A stretch of 64,000 nucleotides of DNA from Cyanobium sp. PCC 7001 (GTDB lineage Bacteria > Cyanobacteriota > Cyanobacteriia > PCC-6307 > Cyanobiaceae). Below are positions 43,189 to 51,947 of this stretch, piece after piece. The number at the start of each line of letters is the position of its first letter. Position 1 is the first letter of the stretch. The stretch covers positions 2,614,607-2,678,606 of the forward strand of contig NZ_DS990556.1 in NCBI RefSeq assembly GCF_000155635.1, written 5' to 3'. The notes beneath the pieces were generated by a model. It was not told the origin of the DNA. It ran no database searches and was given only the letters and a program-made list of their open reading frames with translations. Both the position numbers and the translations under genes were made by a program.

Positions 43189-43773
43189 ATGGCCCGGCTG
43201 GAACTGCTCTCCAGTGCCGAGCTGGCCAGAACCCTGGACCGTCTGGCCACCCAGGTGCTGGAGATGGAGCCCGATCCCGCGGCCCTGCTGCTGCTGGGGA
43301 TCCCCACCCGGGGGGTGGCCCTGGCCGAGGTCCTGGCCCACCGTCTTGAGGCACTCTGCGGTCGCAGCGTGGATTGCGGCTCCCTCGATCCCACCTTCCA
43401 TCGCGATGATCTGGAACGGGTCGGCACCCGGCTGGTACAGCCCACGGCCATGCCGGTGGGACTGGAGGGCCGCCACGTGCTGCTGGTGGACGACGTGATC
43501 TTCACGGGGCGCACCGTGCGGGCTGCCCTGGAGGCCCTGCAGGCCTGGGGGCGGCCACGCCGGGTGAGCCTGCTGGTGATGGTGGACCGCGGCCATCGGG
43601 AGCTGCCGATCCAGCCGGACTTCTGCGGGCGGGTTGTTCCCACCCGCCGCCAGGATTCGATTCAGCTCTGCCTGCGCGGCATCGACGAGGAGGAGGGCGT
43701 GTTCCTGCTCACGCCGGGGGATGCGGACCCCGGCGCATGGGACCCATCCACAGCAGCCTCAGCCAGGTCCTAG
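43189..43773 (+). CDS. pyrR: PyrR-type uracil phosphoribosyltransferase / attenuation protein
   Basis: Binds pyr mRNA in some bacteria and has UPRTase activity. The 194-aa protein has the PRPP-binding motif HVLLVDDVIFTGRTV (about 96-110), preceded by GIPTRGV and followed by LVMVDRGHRELPIQPDF, both typical of PyrR. No pyrimidine operon or attenuator is seen nearby, so a regulatory role here is unproven. Its TAG stop overlaps the convergent ftrV stop in one CTAG. Confidence 0.93.
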   Translation: MARLELLSSAELARTLDRLATQVLEMEPDPAALLLLGIPTRGVALAEVLAHRLEALCGRSVDCGSLDPTFHRDDLERVGTRLVQPTAMPVGLEGRHVLLVDDVIFTGRTVRAALEALQAWGRPRRVSLLVMVDRGHRELPIQPDFCGRVVPTRRQDSIQLCLRGIDEEEGVFLLTPGDADPGAWDPSTAASARS

Positions 43774-44000
43774 GTCCCGTTCTGGACCGCTTCGAGCTCA
43801 TCGGCGCGGAAGTGGGCCCGGAACTTCCCGAAGGCCACGACCACCGGCAGGGTGGGGCTGATCACCCGGCCCTTCCAGGAGTCGAGCACGCTGAGAACCT
43901 CGCCCTGCTGACCCATCAGATCGAAGGCTTCGCCGCGGTGCTGGGGATGGTGGTACACCACCACGCTCTGGCAGACCTTGACCTGATCCCCTGGCTGCAT
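43770..44000 (-). CDS. ftrV: Ferredoxin-thioredoxin reductase, variable chain
   Basis: Non-catalytic subunit of the ferredoxin-thioredoxin reductase, which passes light-derived electrons to thioredoxins. The 76-aa SH3-like protein has VKVCQSVVVYHHPQHRGEAF, GQQGEVLSVL and PTLPVVVAFGKFRAHFRADE, all typical. ATG at 44000 chosen although the frame is open to 44150. The catalytic chain (ftrC) is not in this window. Confidence 0.94.
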   Translation of the reverse strand: MQPGDQVKVCQSVVVYHHPQHRGEAFDLMGQQGEVLSVLDSWKGRVISPTLPVVVAFGKFRAHFRADELEAVQNGT

Positions 44001-44068
44001 GAACGCGTGCGCTGTCTGGGCCCCAATCTTGTCATGGGCGGTCGCATCGCCTCGGAAGCGGGCGATGG

Positions 44069-44896
44069 TCAGCGCTGACAGCCGCTTTCGGGACCCGCTT
44101 CCACCACCTTGCCGCCGAGGGCCGCGCAGGCGGCCTGGAAGGCGGCCCATTCATCCATGCCGCTGGCGATCCGCCGCTGCACCTCCCGGTCGAGCTCATC
44201 GATCGGCACGGTGTGGGGGAGCGAGCCGTGGCCATCCCGCTCCCGGTCGGGGCCGCGCAGGGTGCTGATGCCCTGCTGCACCGTGGCTCTCACCGCTTCA
44301 CTCTGCTGTTTCCACCAGGGATGGTCGATCCGGTTGAGGGCCTCGAGAGCTTCCCACCAACGCTTCTCGGCACTGAGGCGCTCGGCGCGGCCCAGCAGTT
44401 GCTGGTTGCGGGTCCAGATCTCCTGGAGCCGGTTGCCCAGGGCACGCCGATCGGGCCGCCGGTGCTCGCCCATGGGCTCGAGCAGGGCCAGGCTGCCCTC
44501 CAGATCCCCGGCGTTGAAGCGTGCCAGCGCCCTGGTCTTGAGGTCCTGCTGCCAGTCGTCGAGCCGTTGGCGGTCTTCGGCCGTGCCGGCTTCGGAATTC
44601 ACCAGCTGAAGCTGCAGCCGCAGGGCCTCGCCCCACTGCTCGCCCTCCCAGAGCTGCCCGGCCTTGCGCCTCCGGCAGCGGCCCTGTTCGCTGGGGGCCC
44701 CGCCCCCCAGCCAGCGCAGGGCCTGCAGCTGCTCGCTGTACCGCAGACAGGCGTCCAGATCGCCGCGGGCCGAGGCGGCCTCCAGCCGACTGGGCAGCTG
44801 CTGCTCCCACCAGTAGGCCGCTCCAAGCGCGGTAGCGACCAGCCCGAGGGTGATGCCCAACCAGAATCGAGGCAGTCGGTGCTGACGCAGCGCCAA
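44069..44896 (-). CDS. Membrane-anchored protein of unknown function
   Basis: A 275-aa protein with one N-terminal membrane span (about residues 11-30, FWLGITLGLVATALGAAYWW) and a long helical, Leu/Gln/Arg-rich remainder with tetratricopeptide-like spacing (LDACLRYSEQLQALRWL, RALARFNAGDLEGSLALLEP, SAEKRWWEALEALNRI). No catalytic motif visible. It starts at a TTG and lies 68 bp upstream of ftrV and 88 bp after the Hsp70-like gene. Confidence 0.75.
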   Translation of the reverse strand: MALRQHRLPRFWLGITLGLVATALGAAYWWEQQLPSRLEAASARGDLDACLRYSEQLQALRWLGGGAPSEQGRCRRRKAGQLWEGEQWGEALRLQLQLVNSEAGTAEDRQRLDDWQQDLKTRALARFNAGDLEGSLALLEPMGEHRRPDRRALGNRLQEIWTRNQQLLGRAERLSAEKRWWEALEALNRIDHPWWKQQSEAVRATVQQGISTLRGPDRERDGHGSLPHTVPIDELDREVQRRIASGMDEWAAFQAACAALGGKVVEAGPESGCQR

Positions 44897-44984
44897 GGGG
44901 AAGCAGTCCGCCTGTAGACCATCCTTATGTAAGCGTCCGGGTGGGAGGACTGCAGCCGCAGGCCCATCCCGATCCAGCCCGTCG

Positions 44985-46544
44985 TCAGCGAACGCTGCCC
45001 AGCTCCAGAGGAGCCGAGCCTTCGCCCGTGAGCAGGTCGGTCACCGTGAGCATCAGCCGGCTCTGGGCGTCGATGCTGAAGGCCAGGCGCAGCCGGTCCT
45101 CGCCGGGGCGTCCGGGCGGATTCAGCTCCAGGGGCCTGGGTTGAACGGGCCAGGGCTCCACGCTGGCGCTGCCGGCCTGCCGCTGGCGCAGCACGGGCAG
45201 GCCGCCCTCGAACACCACCTCCCGGCGCTGTTCATCCAGCGGTTCGCCCAGAACCAGCTCCAGCGCCGACTGCCCTTCCCTGCTGCAGGCCAGCACCAGC
45301 TCCAGAGGCTGTTCGGTGGGCCAGCTCTGTCCCGCCATGAACAGGGGATGCCAATGGTGCCTCCCACTGCGCTGCTCCCAGCAGCGCAGGCTCACACCCC
45401 GGCTCAGCACGTCCCGCACCTGCACCCCCGGTGTGAGGGCGAGGGCACCGAGCGCCACCGCCTCCACCGGACGCTGAGCCCGGATGGCCAGCCCGCCACA
45501 GCGCGACTCCAGCCAGGCCTGGATCGCACCGAGCCTGCTGCCGCCACCCACCGGCAGAACGGCGGCGATCTGGGCCAGGCTGATCCCGGCGCGGCGCCCG
45601 GCGGCGAGCACCTGCTCCAGGAGGGCATCCAGCTCCTCCAGCAGACCGCGCTCCAGCAACAGGGCATCGAGCTCCCGGCGGTTGAGGCGCCACTCCCGGG
45701 GCTGTTCCCCGGCGGGCGCCACGATCACGCGGGCTTCGTCGCTCTCGCTGAGACGGCACTTCAGCCGCTCGGCCGCATCCAGCAGGGCAGGCGAGTCCCA
45801 GCCCGATGCCGAGGCTGGCGAGCCGAGGGAGCGGGCAATCCAGCGGTCGATGTCACGCCCCCCGATCGCCATCCCCGCCTTGCCGATCACCTGGGCGCAG
45901 CGAAGCGTTTGTCGGCTGTCCTGGAGATCCCTGCCGGCGAAGCGCAGCAGCTGGGCGATCGGCATCGCCCGCCCTTCACCTCCCTCCAGCCGCACCAGGG
46001 AGAGGTCGATCGTGCCGCCGCCCACATCCACCACCAGCACCGTGCTCCCCGGGGCCAGTCCGGCACCGATGGCCGCTGCGGTGGGTTCGTCCACCAGGGC
46101 CAGCTCGGGAACCTCCAGTTCCCGGCAGGCCTCCACCAGCCATCGGCGGTAGTGGCGGTAGCCCTCGACCGGGGCGGTGAGCACCAGCCGGCTCGGTGCG
46201 AGCCCCGGGGGGAGCGATCGCCAGATGCGCTGCAGCAGGAGGGCTCCAGCCGCTTCAGGTGGCAGGGGCAGACCGGAGCATGGTGCGGCGGGCTCACCGA
46301 TCCGTCGCTTGAAATCCCTGTGCAGTTCCGGGCCGCTGCCGGACGCCAGGCCGGCATCCAGCACCTGGCGGCCCACCAGGGGGCTCGGGCTGTCGGGAGC
46401 GGCGATCCACACCAGGGAGGGAACCACCGGGGGCTCGTCCAGGCAGTAGGGCGGCAGCGCCAGCAGGCCCGGCTGTGCTCCCGGCGCCTGGAACGCCACC
46501 ACCGTGGTGGTGCTGCCCAGGTCGATGGCCAGCGTGCCTGCCAT
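44985..46544 (-). CDS. Hsp70/DnaK-like protein, shortened C-terminus
   Basis: A 519-aa ATPase of the Hsp70/actin fold. Phosphate 1 is LAIDLGSTTTVVAF, phosphate 2 is LVVDVGGGTIDLSLV, and the adenosine motif is LPVGGGSRLGAIQAWL. After the nucleotide domain (about 1-375), a divergent beta-domain covers 385-519; the helical lid and EEVD-like tail of DnaK are absent. No DnaJ or GrpE gene is adjacent. Possibly a specialised chaperone or scaffold; function not established. Confidence 0.88.
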   Translation of the reverse strand: MAGTLAIDLGSTTTVVAFQAPGAQPGLLALPPYCLDEPPVVPSLVWIAAPDSPSPLVGRQVLDAGLASGSGPELHRDFKRRIGEPAAPCSGLPLPPEAAGALLLQRIWRSLPPGLAPSRLVLTAPVEGYRHYRRWLVEACRELEVPELALVDEPTAAAIGAGLAPGSTVLVVDVGGGTIDLSLVRLEGGEGRAMPIAQLLRFAGRDLQDSRQTLRCAQVIGKAGMAIGGRDIDRWIARSLGSPASASGWDSPALLDAAERLKCRLSESDEARVIVAPAGEQPREWRLNRRELDALLLERGLLEELDALLEQVLAAGRRAGISLAQIAAVLPVGGGSRLGAIQAWLESRCGGLAIRAQRPVEAVALGALALTPGVQVRDVLSRGVSLRCWEQRSGRHHWHPLFMAGQSWPTEQPLELVLACSREGQSALELVLGEPLDEQRREVVFEGGLPVLRQRQAGSASVEPWPVQPRPLELNPPGRPGEDRLRLAFSIDAQSRLMLTVTDLLTGEGSAPLELGSVR

Positions 46545-46607
46545 CGCGCCCTTCTAATCCCTCGCCTGAACCGTTGCGGCGGTCACCTACGGTGAGGTGA
46601 GTGTTCA

Positions 46608-46847
46608 GTGGATCAGATGCAGCGCGGCCTGGATGTCAACGCCAAGGATCTGGCCCAGCGTGCCGAAAGCCTGATCCGTCACTCCAGCAATCGCTACCTC
46701 ACGACCGTGCGGATCGCGTTCCGCGCCAAGCAGCGCCGCTTCGACGACTTCGACGGGCTGCTGGATGAGTCGATGATCAAGCCGGTGCAGCGGGCGATCG
46801 TCGAGCTCAGCGACGAACAGGACCAGCCCGCCCTGCTCCCCGGCTGA
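46608..46847 (+). CDS. rpoZ: RNA polymerase omega subunit
   Basis: Small RNA polymerase subunit aiding beta' folding. The 79-aa cyanobacterial (Ycf61) type has [20 protein letters not shown] and ends [12 protein letters not shown]. The GTG at 46608 is supported by an AGGTGAG Shine-Dalgarno-like sequence 6 nt before it; the ATG at 46617 is the alternative. Confidence 0.93.
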   Translation: MDQMQRGLDVNAKDLAQRAESLIRHSSNRYLTTVRIAFRAKQRRFDDFDGLLDESMIKPVQRAIVELSDEQDQPALLPG

Positions 46848-46908
46848 GGTTCCGCCGGCGGCGAGCGGCGACGTTCACACTTGCCTGACCTCACCCCGGC
46901 TGCCGTCA

Positions 46909-47328
46909 ATGCGTGTTCTTGAGGGACCCGGTTGGCGCCTGGCCGTTGCGGCCCAGGGCGACTGGCCGGTGCTGATCGGCGGCGATGGCTGGGCCGCGGA
47001 ATTCAGCTTGCTGGAGGCTCGTCTGCTGCGGCGGTGTGTGCTCCGCCTGGTGGAGCAGCTGGAGGCGATCGCCGACCAGCTCATGGCCGAGGAGGCCATC
47101 ACCCTGGAGGTCGAGCTCCCCTGCCCTCCCGGTTCGCTCTGGGTGGAGCTCGAGGGCCACTGCGCAGCGTGGCGGCTTCGCTTCGTGCTGGACCCGGGAG
47201 CCGGGGCCCGTGGCCTGGAAGGCAGCTGGAGTGAACAGGCCAGCAGCCCGCTGGCGGCTGCCCTCACCCACTGCGAGGCGCTGCAGCTGGAGGCGCCGGA
47301 TCTGCCGGAGGCGGAACCGGCCCGGTGA
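46909..47328 (+). CDS. DUF1818-family protein
   Basis: A 139-aa cyanobacterial protein of unknown function, recognised by the pattern GPGWRLAV...WPVLIGGDGWAAEFSLLEA and WRLRFVLDPG. It lies 61 bp after rpoZ. The last 65 bp overlap the convergent oxidoreductase gene, where its sequence is low-complexity. Confidence 0.82.
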   Translation: MRVLEGPGWRLAVAAQGDWPVLIGGDGWAAEFSLLEARLLRRCVLRLVEQLEAIADQLMAEEAITLEVELPCPPGSLWVELEGHCAAWRLRFVLDPGAGARGLEGSWSEQASSPLAAALTHCEALQLEAPDLPEAEPAR

Positions 47329-48181
47329 GTCGGTGGAGGGCGCTGTAGTCGAGCTGATCCAGCGGTGTGTCGCGCGCCCGCTCCAGCAGATCCGCCAGGC
47401 ACCTCAGCCCCATCGTGTCCAGGCCGTGCTGCCGCGCCGAAGCCAGGAAGAGCAGCAGATCCTTGCGAAGGTGCGCGGTGGGGAAGTTGGGGTGGCGGTA
47501 GTCATCGGCCAGCAGCCTCGGCAGCTTCTTCTCGAAGGTGGGGGCATGCAGGGCGCTGCCGCGCAGCACCGCCATGAACTGCTCCACGTTCACCCCGGCG
47601 GCCTGCACCAGCTGCAGCGACAGGCTGAAGGCATGGGTGAGGCTGGCGATCAGCTGGTTCAGCGCCAGCTTGGTGTCCAGCGCGCTGCCGATGGCCCCGA
47701 ACCATTCGGGGTTGGGGCCCAGCGCCAGCAGCAGGGGCAGGGCTTCCTGAAACAGCTGTTCGTCCCCCGCCACCATGATCTGCAGGGTTCCGGTGAGGGC
47801 TTCCGGCCGGCTGCCGAGCACGGGGGCCTCCAGGTAGGCGGCGCCCTGCCGTTGCAGTGCCACCGCCAGCTCGCGGCTGGTCTCGGGAGCGATCGTTCCC
47901 ATCTGCACCACCCGTTGCCCCTGCCACCGCAGGTTTTCGGCGCTCAGCAGCACCTCGCGGCAGGCCGGCCCATCAGCGAGCACCGCGATGACCCACCGGC
48001 AGGGTTGCACCGCCTCGGCTGCCGTGGCACAGGCCTCGGCACCGAGGGCCACCAGAGGCTGCAGCCGCTCGGGATGGCGATTCCACACCCGCAGCCCCAG
48101 GCCCCTCTGGAGCAGTCGCTGACCGATGGCCGAGCCCAGCAGGCCCGTGCCCAGCAGGGCGATCGGCGGCGAGGAGGACAT
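47264..48181 (-). CDS. NAD(P)-dependent oxidoreductase, 3-hydroxyisobutyrate dehydrogenase family
   Basis: A 305-aa beta-hydroxyacid dehydrogenase-like enzyme. The Rossmann motif IALLGTGLLGSAIGQRLLQRG is at the N-terminus. The substrate-binding signature (usually DAPVSGG) reads EAPVLGSRPEA. The catalytic Lys block is SALDTKLALNQLIASL. The Arg in NRHPERLQPL after strand 2 favours NADP(H), as in glyoxylate/succinic-semialdehyde reductases. The frame is open to 48562; the ATG at 48181 fits the family. Confidence 0.9.
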   Translation of the reverse strand: MSSSPPIALLGTGLLGSAIGQRLLQRGLGLRVWNRHPERLQPLVALGAEACATAAEAVQPCRWVIAVLADGPACREVLLSAENLRWQGQRVVQMGTIAPETSRELAVALQRQGAAYLEAPVLGSRPEALTGTLQIMVAGDEQLFQEALPLLLALGPNPEWFGAIGSALDTKLALNQLIASLTHAFSLSLQLVQAAGVNVEQFMAVLRGSALHAPTFEKKLPRLLADDYRHPNFPTAHLRKDLLLFLASARQHGLDTMGLRCLADLLERARDTPLDQLDYSALHRLTGPVPPPADPAPPAAAPRSG

Positions 48182-48576
48182 GAGGGCCTGGCGGATGCCC
48201 CCAGCTTCCGACAGCGTGCTCAGCTGAGTCCCAGTCCGCCGCAGCCCAGGAATCAGCATTGCTGATCGTTTTGCCCGGTCCCCCCTTCCCCAGAGGCGCC
48301 CGGGCTTTTCCCCAGGTTTTCCCAGCCCAGGATGGGGCCAGGGCAGGGGCCTGCCCGCCGCTGGGGAGAAGGCACGGCCAGCGGTGGGGAAAAGCATCGG
48401 CCCTTGACAGCTCCGGGCCCGCGCTTTGTGAGGGCATGTCGCTGCGCTGCAGCCCCCCACCCTGCTGATCCGGTGCGGGATCTCAGCATGGGAGAGGGCG
48501 CGGCGGTCCCATGGGGCGCGATTTGACGTGGGCCGTCGCCTGTGGAGTACTGGTGCCCACACGGAATCGGCTGGTG
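48182..48576. other. Divergent intergenic region, nothing recognised
   Basis: 395 bp between the oxidoreductase and the DUF2811 gene, which point away from each other, so both promoters should be here. I find no convincing gene, RNA, repeat or promoter consensus. Confidence 0.5.
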
Positions 48577-48876
48577 ATGTCCGACAGCCAAGGGCAGCGA
48601 GGATCTGAAGCTGGGGAACCCCCGGCAGGCCCGGTGATGGCGGCCGCGGGCGACCTGCCGGACTCCGGCACGGTGAGCCTCCAGGCCCGGGTTCCCGAGG
48701 AGCTGGTGCAATCGATGCGGCGCTTCCTCGAGTGCCATCCGAACTGGGACCAGTACCGGCTGGTGCAGGCGGCCCTGGCGGGGTTCCTGGTGCAGAACGG
48801 GGTGCAGAACCGCGACCTCACCCGCTGCTATCTGGCCAACCTCTTCCCCTCCCAGCCCGATTTCCGCGGTTTCTGA
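48577..48876 (+). CDS. DUF2811-family protein
   Basis: A 99-aa cyanobacterial protein of unknown function. After a variable 30-residue N-terminus comes the conserved part: SLQARVPEELVQSMRRFLE, HPNWDQYRLVQAALAGFL and NRDLTRCYLANLF. It looks like a small helical protein, perhaps a nucleic acid or protein binder by size only. ATG at 48577 chosen; upstream starts are possible. Confidence 0.8.
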   Translation: MSDSQGQRGSEAGEPPAGPVMAAAGDLPDSGTVSLQARVPEELVQSMRRFLECHPNWDQYRLVQAALAGFLVQNGVQNRDLTRCYLANLFPSQPDFRGF

Positions 48877-48946
48877 GAGCGCGGAGGTGGGCGAGGGTGT
48901 GGGCGCAGGTGCGGGGCGCTCAGCCGGCCGCCGGCTCAGGCCTCCC

Positions 48947-49717
48947 TCAGCCCTGCCGTCCGCCCTGCGGTCCGCTGACGGGCTCGGGAAACAACTGCCG
49001 GTAGGCCGCCACCTGGATGCAGGTGGCCACGGGCAGGGTGATGGCCAGTCCGACCAGCAGCAGCAGAAACCCCGCCAGCACCACCAGGCCCAGCACCAGG
49101 GTGAGCCCGAGAGCCTGAAGCCAGTGGGGGTCGATCGCCTCCCGTCCCAACCGGAACGCCTTCAGCGGGGCTGCCGGGCCGAGCACACTGATCGGCAGAC
49201 AGAGCAGCTGGTCGGTGACCAGATAGATCCCCACGGCCCATCCGGCCAGCAGGGGCAGCCAGGCCAGGGCCGGCTGGATCAGAGCGATCAGCCAGGCACT
49301 GGCCTGGGCCAGACGGGCGATCAGGCTCAGCACCAGCAGCACCAGGGCAAGGGTGCCGCCGCCCCGCAGCATCGCCCGACCGTCCGGACGCAGCATGCGG
49401 CGCAGCCGCGGGCGGTGATGGCCCAGCGCCGTCTGCGCCCCCTGCAGCAGACCCAGCGCCAGCCAGAGGTTGCTCAGCCACCAGATGATCCAGGCCAGCA
49501 GCAGAGTCAGCGCAGCCCAGCGATCGGGCTGGCCGAAGGGGGTGAGCAGCTGGTCCTGCTGGGACTGAATCGTGAGCTGGGCCAGCAGGTTGACGCCGCC
49601 GGTGAGCAGGGTGAAGAGCACGAATGGCACCGGCGCTGCCCGGAAGGCGGCCCAACCCTCTTCCACGGCATGCCGGATGGCGATGGCGGACGGCGCGGCG
49701 ACCCCGGGCTCCGCCAT
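48947..49717 (-). CDS. Polytopic membrane protein, unknown function
   Basis: A 256-aa protein with about five to six hydrophobic segments (for example FVLFTLLTGGVNLLAQL, LTLLLAWIIWWLSNLWLALG, LQALGLTLVLGLVVLAGFLL). The arrangement resembles DUF975-like or glycerophosphoryl-diester-like membrane domains, but I cannot assign it. The start shares one base with the EVE gene stop (TGATG), so the two are coupled. Confidence 0.78.
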   Translation of the reverse strand: MAEPGVAAPSAIAIRHAVEEGWAAFRAAPVPFVLFTLLTGGVNLLAQLTIQSQQDQLLTPFGQPDRWAALTLLLAWIIWWLSNLWLALGLLQGAQTALGHHRPRLRRMLRPDGRAMLRGGGTLALVLLVLSLIARLAQASAWLIALIQPALAWLPLLAGWAVGIYLVTDQLLCLPISVLGPAAPLKAFRLGREAIDPHWLQALGLTLVLGLVVLAGFLLLLVGLAITLPVATCIQVAAYRQLFPEPVSGPQGGRQG

Positions 49718-50172
49718 CAGCCCTCGAGGAGTTGCAGGAGGGTCTGGGCCGTGGCGTCGGGCACCGGCAGGATCGAGAGGCGGTTACCGCGCTTCACCAC
49801 GCCCAGCTGCTCCGGGTCAAACCGCTCCCGCAGGACATCGAGGCTGAGCAGGGCTGGGAACGTCCGCCGGTAGCGCAGGCGGGCACAGTCCCAGCGGGGT
49901 GAGTCCCGCTTCGCGGCGGCATCGAAATACTTGGATGCGGGGTCGAACTGGGTGGGATCGATCAACCCTGTTTCGATCACCTCCATCAGGCCGACGATGC
50001 CCGGTGGTTGGGTGTTGGAGTGATAGAAAAAGGCAAGGTCACCCGGTTCCATGCTGCGCATGAAGTTGCGGGCCTGGTAGTTGCGAATCCCATCCCACAG
50101 GGTGCTGCCTTCCCGCTCCAGGTCGTCGATGCCGTAGACCTCGGGTTCGCTTTTCATCAACCAGTAGGCCAT
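49717..50172 (-). CDS. EVE-domain protein
   Basis: A 151-aa PUA-like EVE protein; EVE domains bind modified bases in DNA or RNA. The N-terminus MAYWLMKSEPEVYGIDDLE, the block LWDGIRNYQARNFMRSM and GDLAFFYHSNTQPPGIVGLM are characteristic, as is the Asp/Pro-rich DPTQFDPASKYFD. ATG at 50172. No modification or restriction gene is adjacent, so a housekeeping RNA role is as likely as any. Confidence 0.92.
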   Translation of the reverse strand: MAYWLMKSEPEVYGIDDLEREGSTLWDGIRNYQARNFMRSMEPGDLAFFYHSNTQPPGIVGLMEVIETGLIDPTQFDPASKYFDAAAKRDSPRWDCARLRYRRTFPALLSLDVLRERFDPEQLGVVKRGNRLSILPVPDATAQTLLQLLEG

Positions 50173-50232
50173 GCTGATCGCCTGCCAGGTGGTCATGCTA
50201 CGGAGCAACCCCTGACCATCCCGGCGGGCTGG

Positions 50233-51654
50233 TCAGGGCCTGAGCGCGAGCACGAGGGAACGGAAATGCTCGCCGCGGGCCTCGAAGTCGGTGTACTGAT
50301 CGAAGCTGGCGCAGGCGGGTGAGAGCAGCACGGCCCTGCAGTGCAACTCCGCGGCCAGGGCCCTGGCCAGAGGGACGGCCTCGTTCAGCCCATCGCAGCG
50401 GTGAATGGCGCCTGCGAAGGACGCTCCCTCCAGCAACGCCTGAAATTCGGCCTGGGCCGCTCCGAACAGCACCACGGCCCGGGCCTTCTGGTGCAGGGCC
50501 TCCAGCCATCCCCTGGCCTCGCCGCGCTTCGCCTGCCCTCCGGCGAGCACCACCAGCGGACCCGCCAGAGCCCGCACCGCCACTTCGGCGGCGTCGTAGT
50601 TGGTGGCCTTGCTGTCGTTGTAGTAGCTGACACCGGCCTGCTGGTCGATCCGCTCCAGCCGATGGGGAACCCCCGGGAAGCTGCGAAAGGCGCACTCCAT
50701 CTGCTGCCCGGTGAGACCAGCCTCCAGGCCAGCGGCGATGGCCAGCATCATGTTCTGGCGGTTGTGCTCGCCCGGCATGGCGAGACAGTCCGCGGCCATC
50801 AGGTCCTGGCTGGTGCCGTTGTGATCGCGGATCACCCGTCCAGCCTCCACCCAGAGGTGGGGCCTGATCGCTTCGGGCAGCTCCTGCCTGGGACCTGCCG
50901 TCACCCAGCAGGCGCCGGGCCAGCTGGCGGCGTGCCGTTGCAGGTCGGGATCGTCGCCGTTGAGCACCTGCACCTGGCTGCGCTCCAGGAGACTGCGCTT
51001 GATGGCGCGGTAGGCCTCCAGGGTGCCGTGCCGCTCGAGGTGGTCCGGGGTCAGGGTGGTCCAGATGCCGACGCGCGGGGCCACCTCCGGCGCGGCCTCG
51101 ATCTGGTAGCTGCTCAGTTCCACCACCATCCAGGTCGGCAGTTCAGCCCCGCTGCCGCGGCGGTCGAGCACCAGTTCCGCGGCGGAGTAGCCGACGTTGC
51201 CGGCCATCGGCGCATCGAGCCCGCTGGCCTCCAGCAGGTGGTGCACCAGATGGGTCACGGTGGTTTTCCCGTTGGTGCCCGTGATGCCGATCCAGGGCAC
51301 GGGGCGGCTGGCCTCCCAGGCCGGCACCATCTCTCCCTGAACCCTCACGCCCCGGCTTCTGAGGGCGGTGAGCGCCGGCAGATCCCAGGGGATGCCTGGA
51401 CTGATGATCAACCGCTGCAGTCCTCCCGGCAGCTGCTCTTGCAGCTGGGCGAGGTTGACGGCGTCCAGGGGCACCCCGAGCCGCACGTCGATGCCCAGCT
51501 GCCGCAGGTCCTCCGCCCGCCGTTGGGCCTCGGGGGTGTCGGAGGAGTCGATCAGGCAGACACGCTGCCCCAGGCTGCGGAGGAGCCGCGCAGCTCCGGA
51601 ACCCGACCGGCCGATCCCAACGACTACCGAGGCATCCAGGGCCGGGGTGGGCAT
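50233..51654 (-). CDS. murD: UDP-N-acetylmuramoyl-L-alanine--D-glutamate ligase
   Basis: Adds D-glutamate in cytoplasmic peptidoglycan precursor synthesis. The 473-aa Mur ligase has the ATP motif GITGTNGKTTVTHLV, the central block EHNRQNMMLAIAAGLEAG, the carbamylated-Lys/substrate region VVELSSYQIE and YYNDSKATNYDA near the C-terminal domain. ATG at 51654, next to an in-frame TTG. It lies 33 bp downstream of the tRNA-Val gene. Confidence 0.97.
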   Translation of the reverse strand: MPTPALDASVVVGIGRSGSGAARLLRSLGQRVCLIDSSDTPEAQRRAEDLRQLGIDVRLGVPLDAVNLAQLQEQLPGGLQRLIISPGIPWDLPALTALRSRGVRVQGEMVPAWEASRPVPWIGITGTNGKTTVTHLVHHLLEASGLDAPMAGNVGYSAAELVLDRRGSGAELPTWMVVELSSYQIEAAPEVAPRVGIWTTLTPDHLERHGTLEAYRAIKRSLLERSQVQVLNGDDPDLQRHAASWPGACWVTAGPRQELPEAIRPHLWVEAGRVIRDHNGTSQDLMAADCLAMPGEHNRQNMMLAIAAGLEAGLTGQQMECAFRSFPGVPHRLERIDQQAGVSYYNDSKATNYDAAEVAVRALAGPLVVLAGGQAKRGEARGWLEALHQKARAVVLFGAAQAEFQALLEGASFAGAIHRCDGLNEAVPLARALAAELHCRAVLLSPACASFDQYTDFEARGEHFRSLVLALRP

Positions 51655-51687
51655 CAAGCGCGGCGCTGGTCGAGCGCTGAAGGGAAG

Positions 51688-51759
51688 TGGGCGATACTGG
51701 AATCGAACCAGTGACTCCTACCGTGTCAAGGTAGTGCTCTACCTCTGAGCTAATCGCCC
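51688..51759 (-). tRNA. trnV-GAC: tRNA-Val (GAC)
   Basis: 72 nt without an encoded CCA. The cloverleaf is complete: a 7-bp acceptor stem, D arm GCTC...GAGC, 5-bp anticodon stem CTACC/GGTAG with loop TTGACAC (anticodon GAC), 5-nt variable loop, and T arm ACTGG TTCGATT CCAGT with discriminator A. Confidence 0.97.
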
Positions 51760-51785
51760 TTCTGCAGGGTCATGAGCATCGACGG

Positions 51786-51850
51786 GATGGTCATGAAGAT
51801 GGTCATGGATTCCTGCCACCTCAAGAAATCTCAGGAAAGAAATCTCAGGG
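51786..51850. repeat. Two short tandem duplications in one spacer
   Basis: A 12-bp unit (gatggtcatgaa / gatggtcatgga) at 51786-51809 and a 14-bp unit (aagaaatctcagga / aagaaatctcaggg) at 51823-51850, each with one mismatch, lie 13 bp apart between tRNA-Val and the S4 gene. Confidence 0.85.
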
Positions 51851-51947
51851 GAGAGGACCGGCGACCAGCGACTGGTGCCCGGATGGCTGGAAACCTAGCA
51901 GCCGAGGTGTCGGCCCATCCCCGAGTGGGCTGCGGCGTTGTGGGTTC

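Noticed and set aside
48182-48576. Small coding gene in the oxidoreductase-DUF2811 spacer
   Set aside because: Open frames there have no recognisable sequence and are explained by the high GC content.
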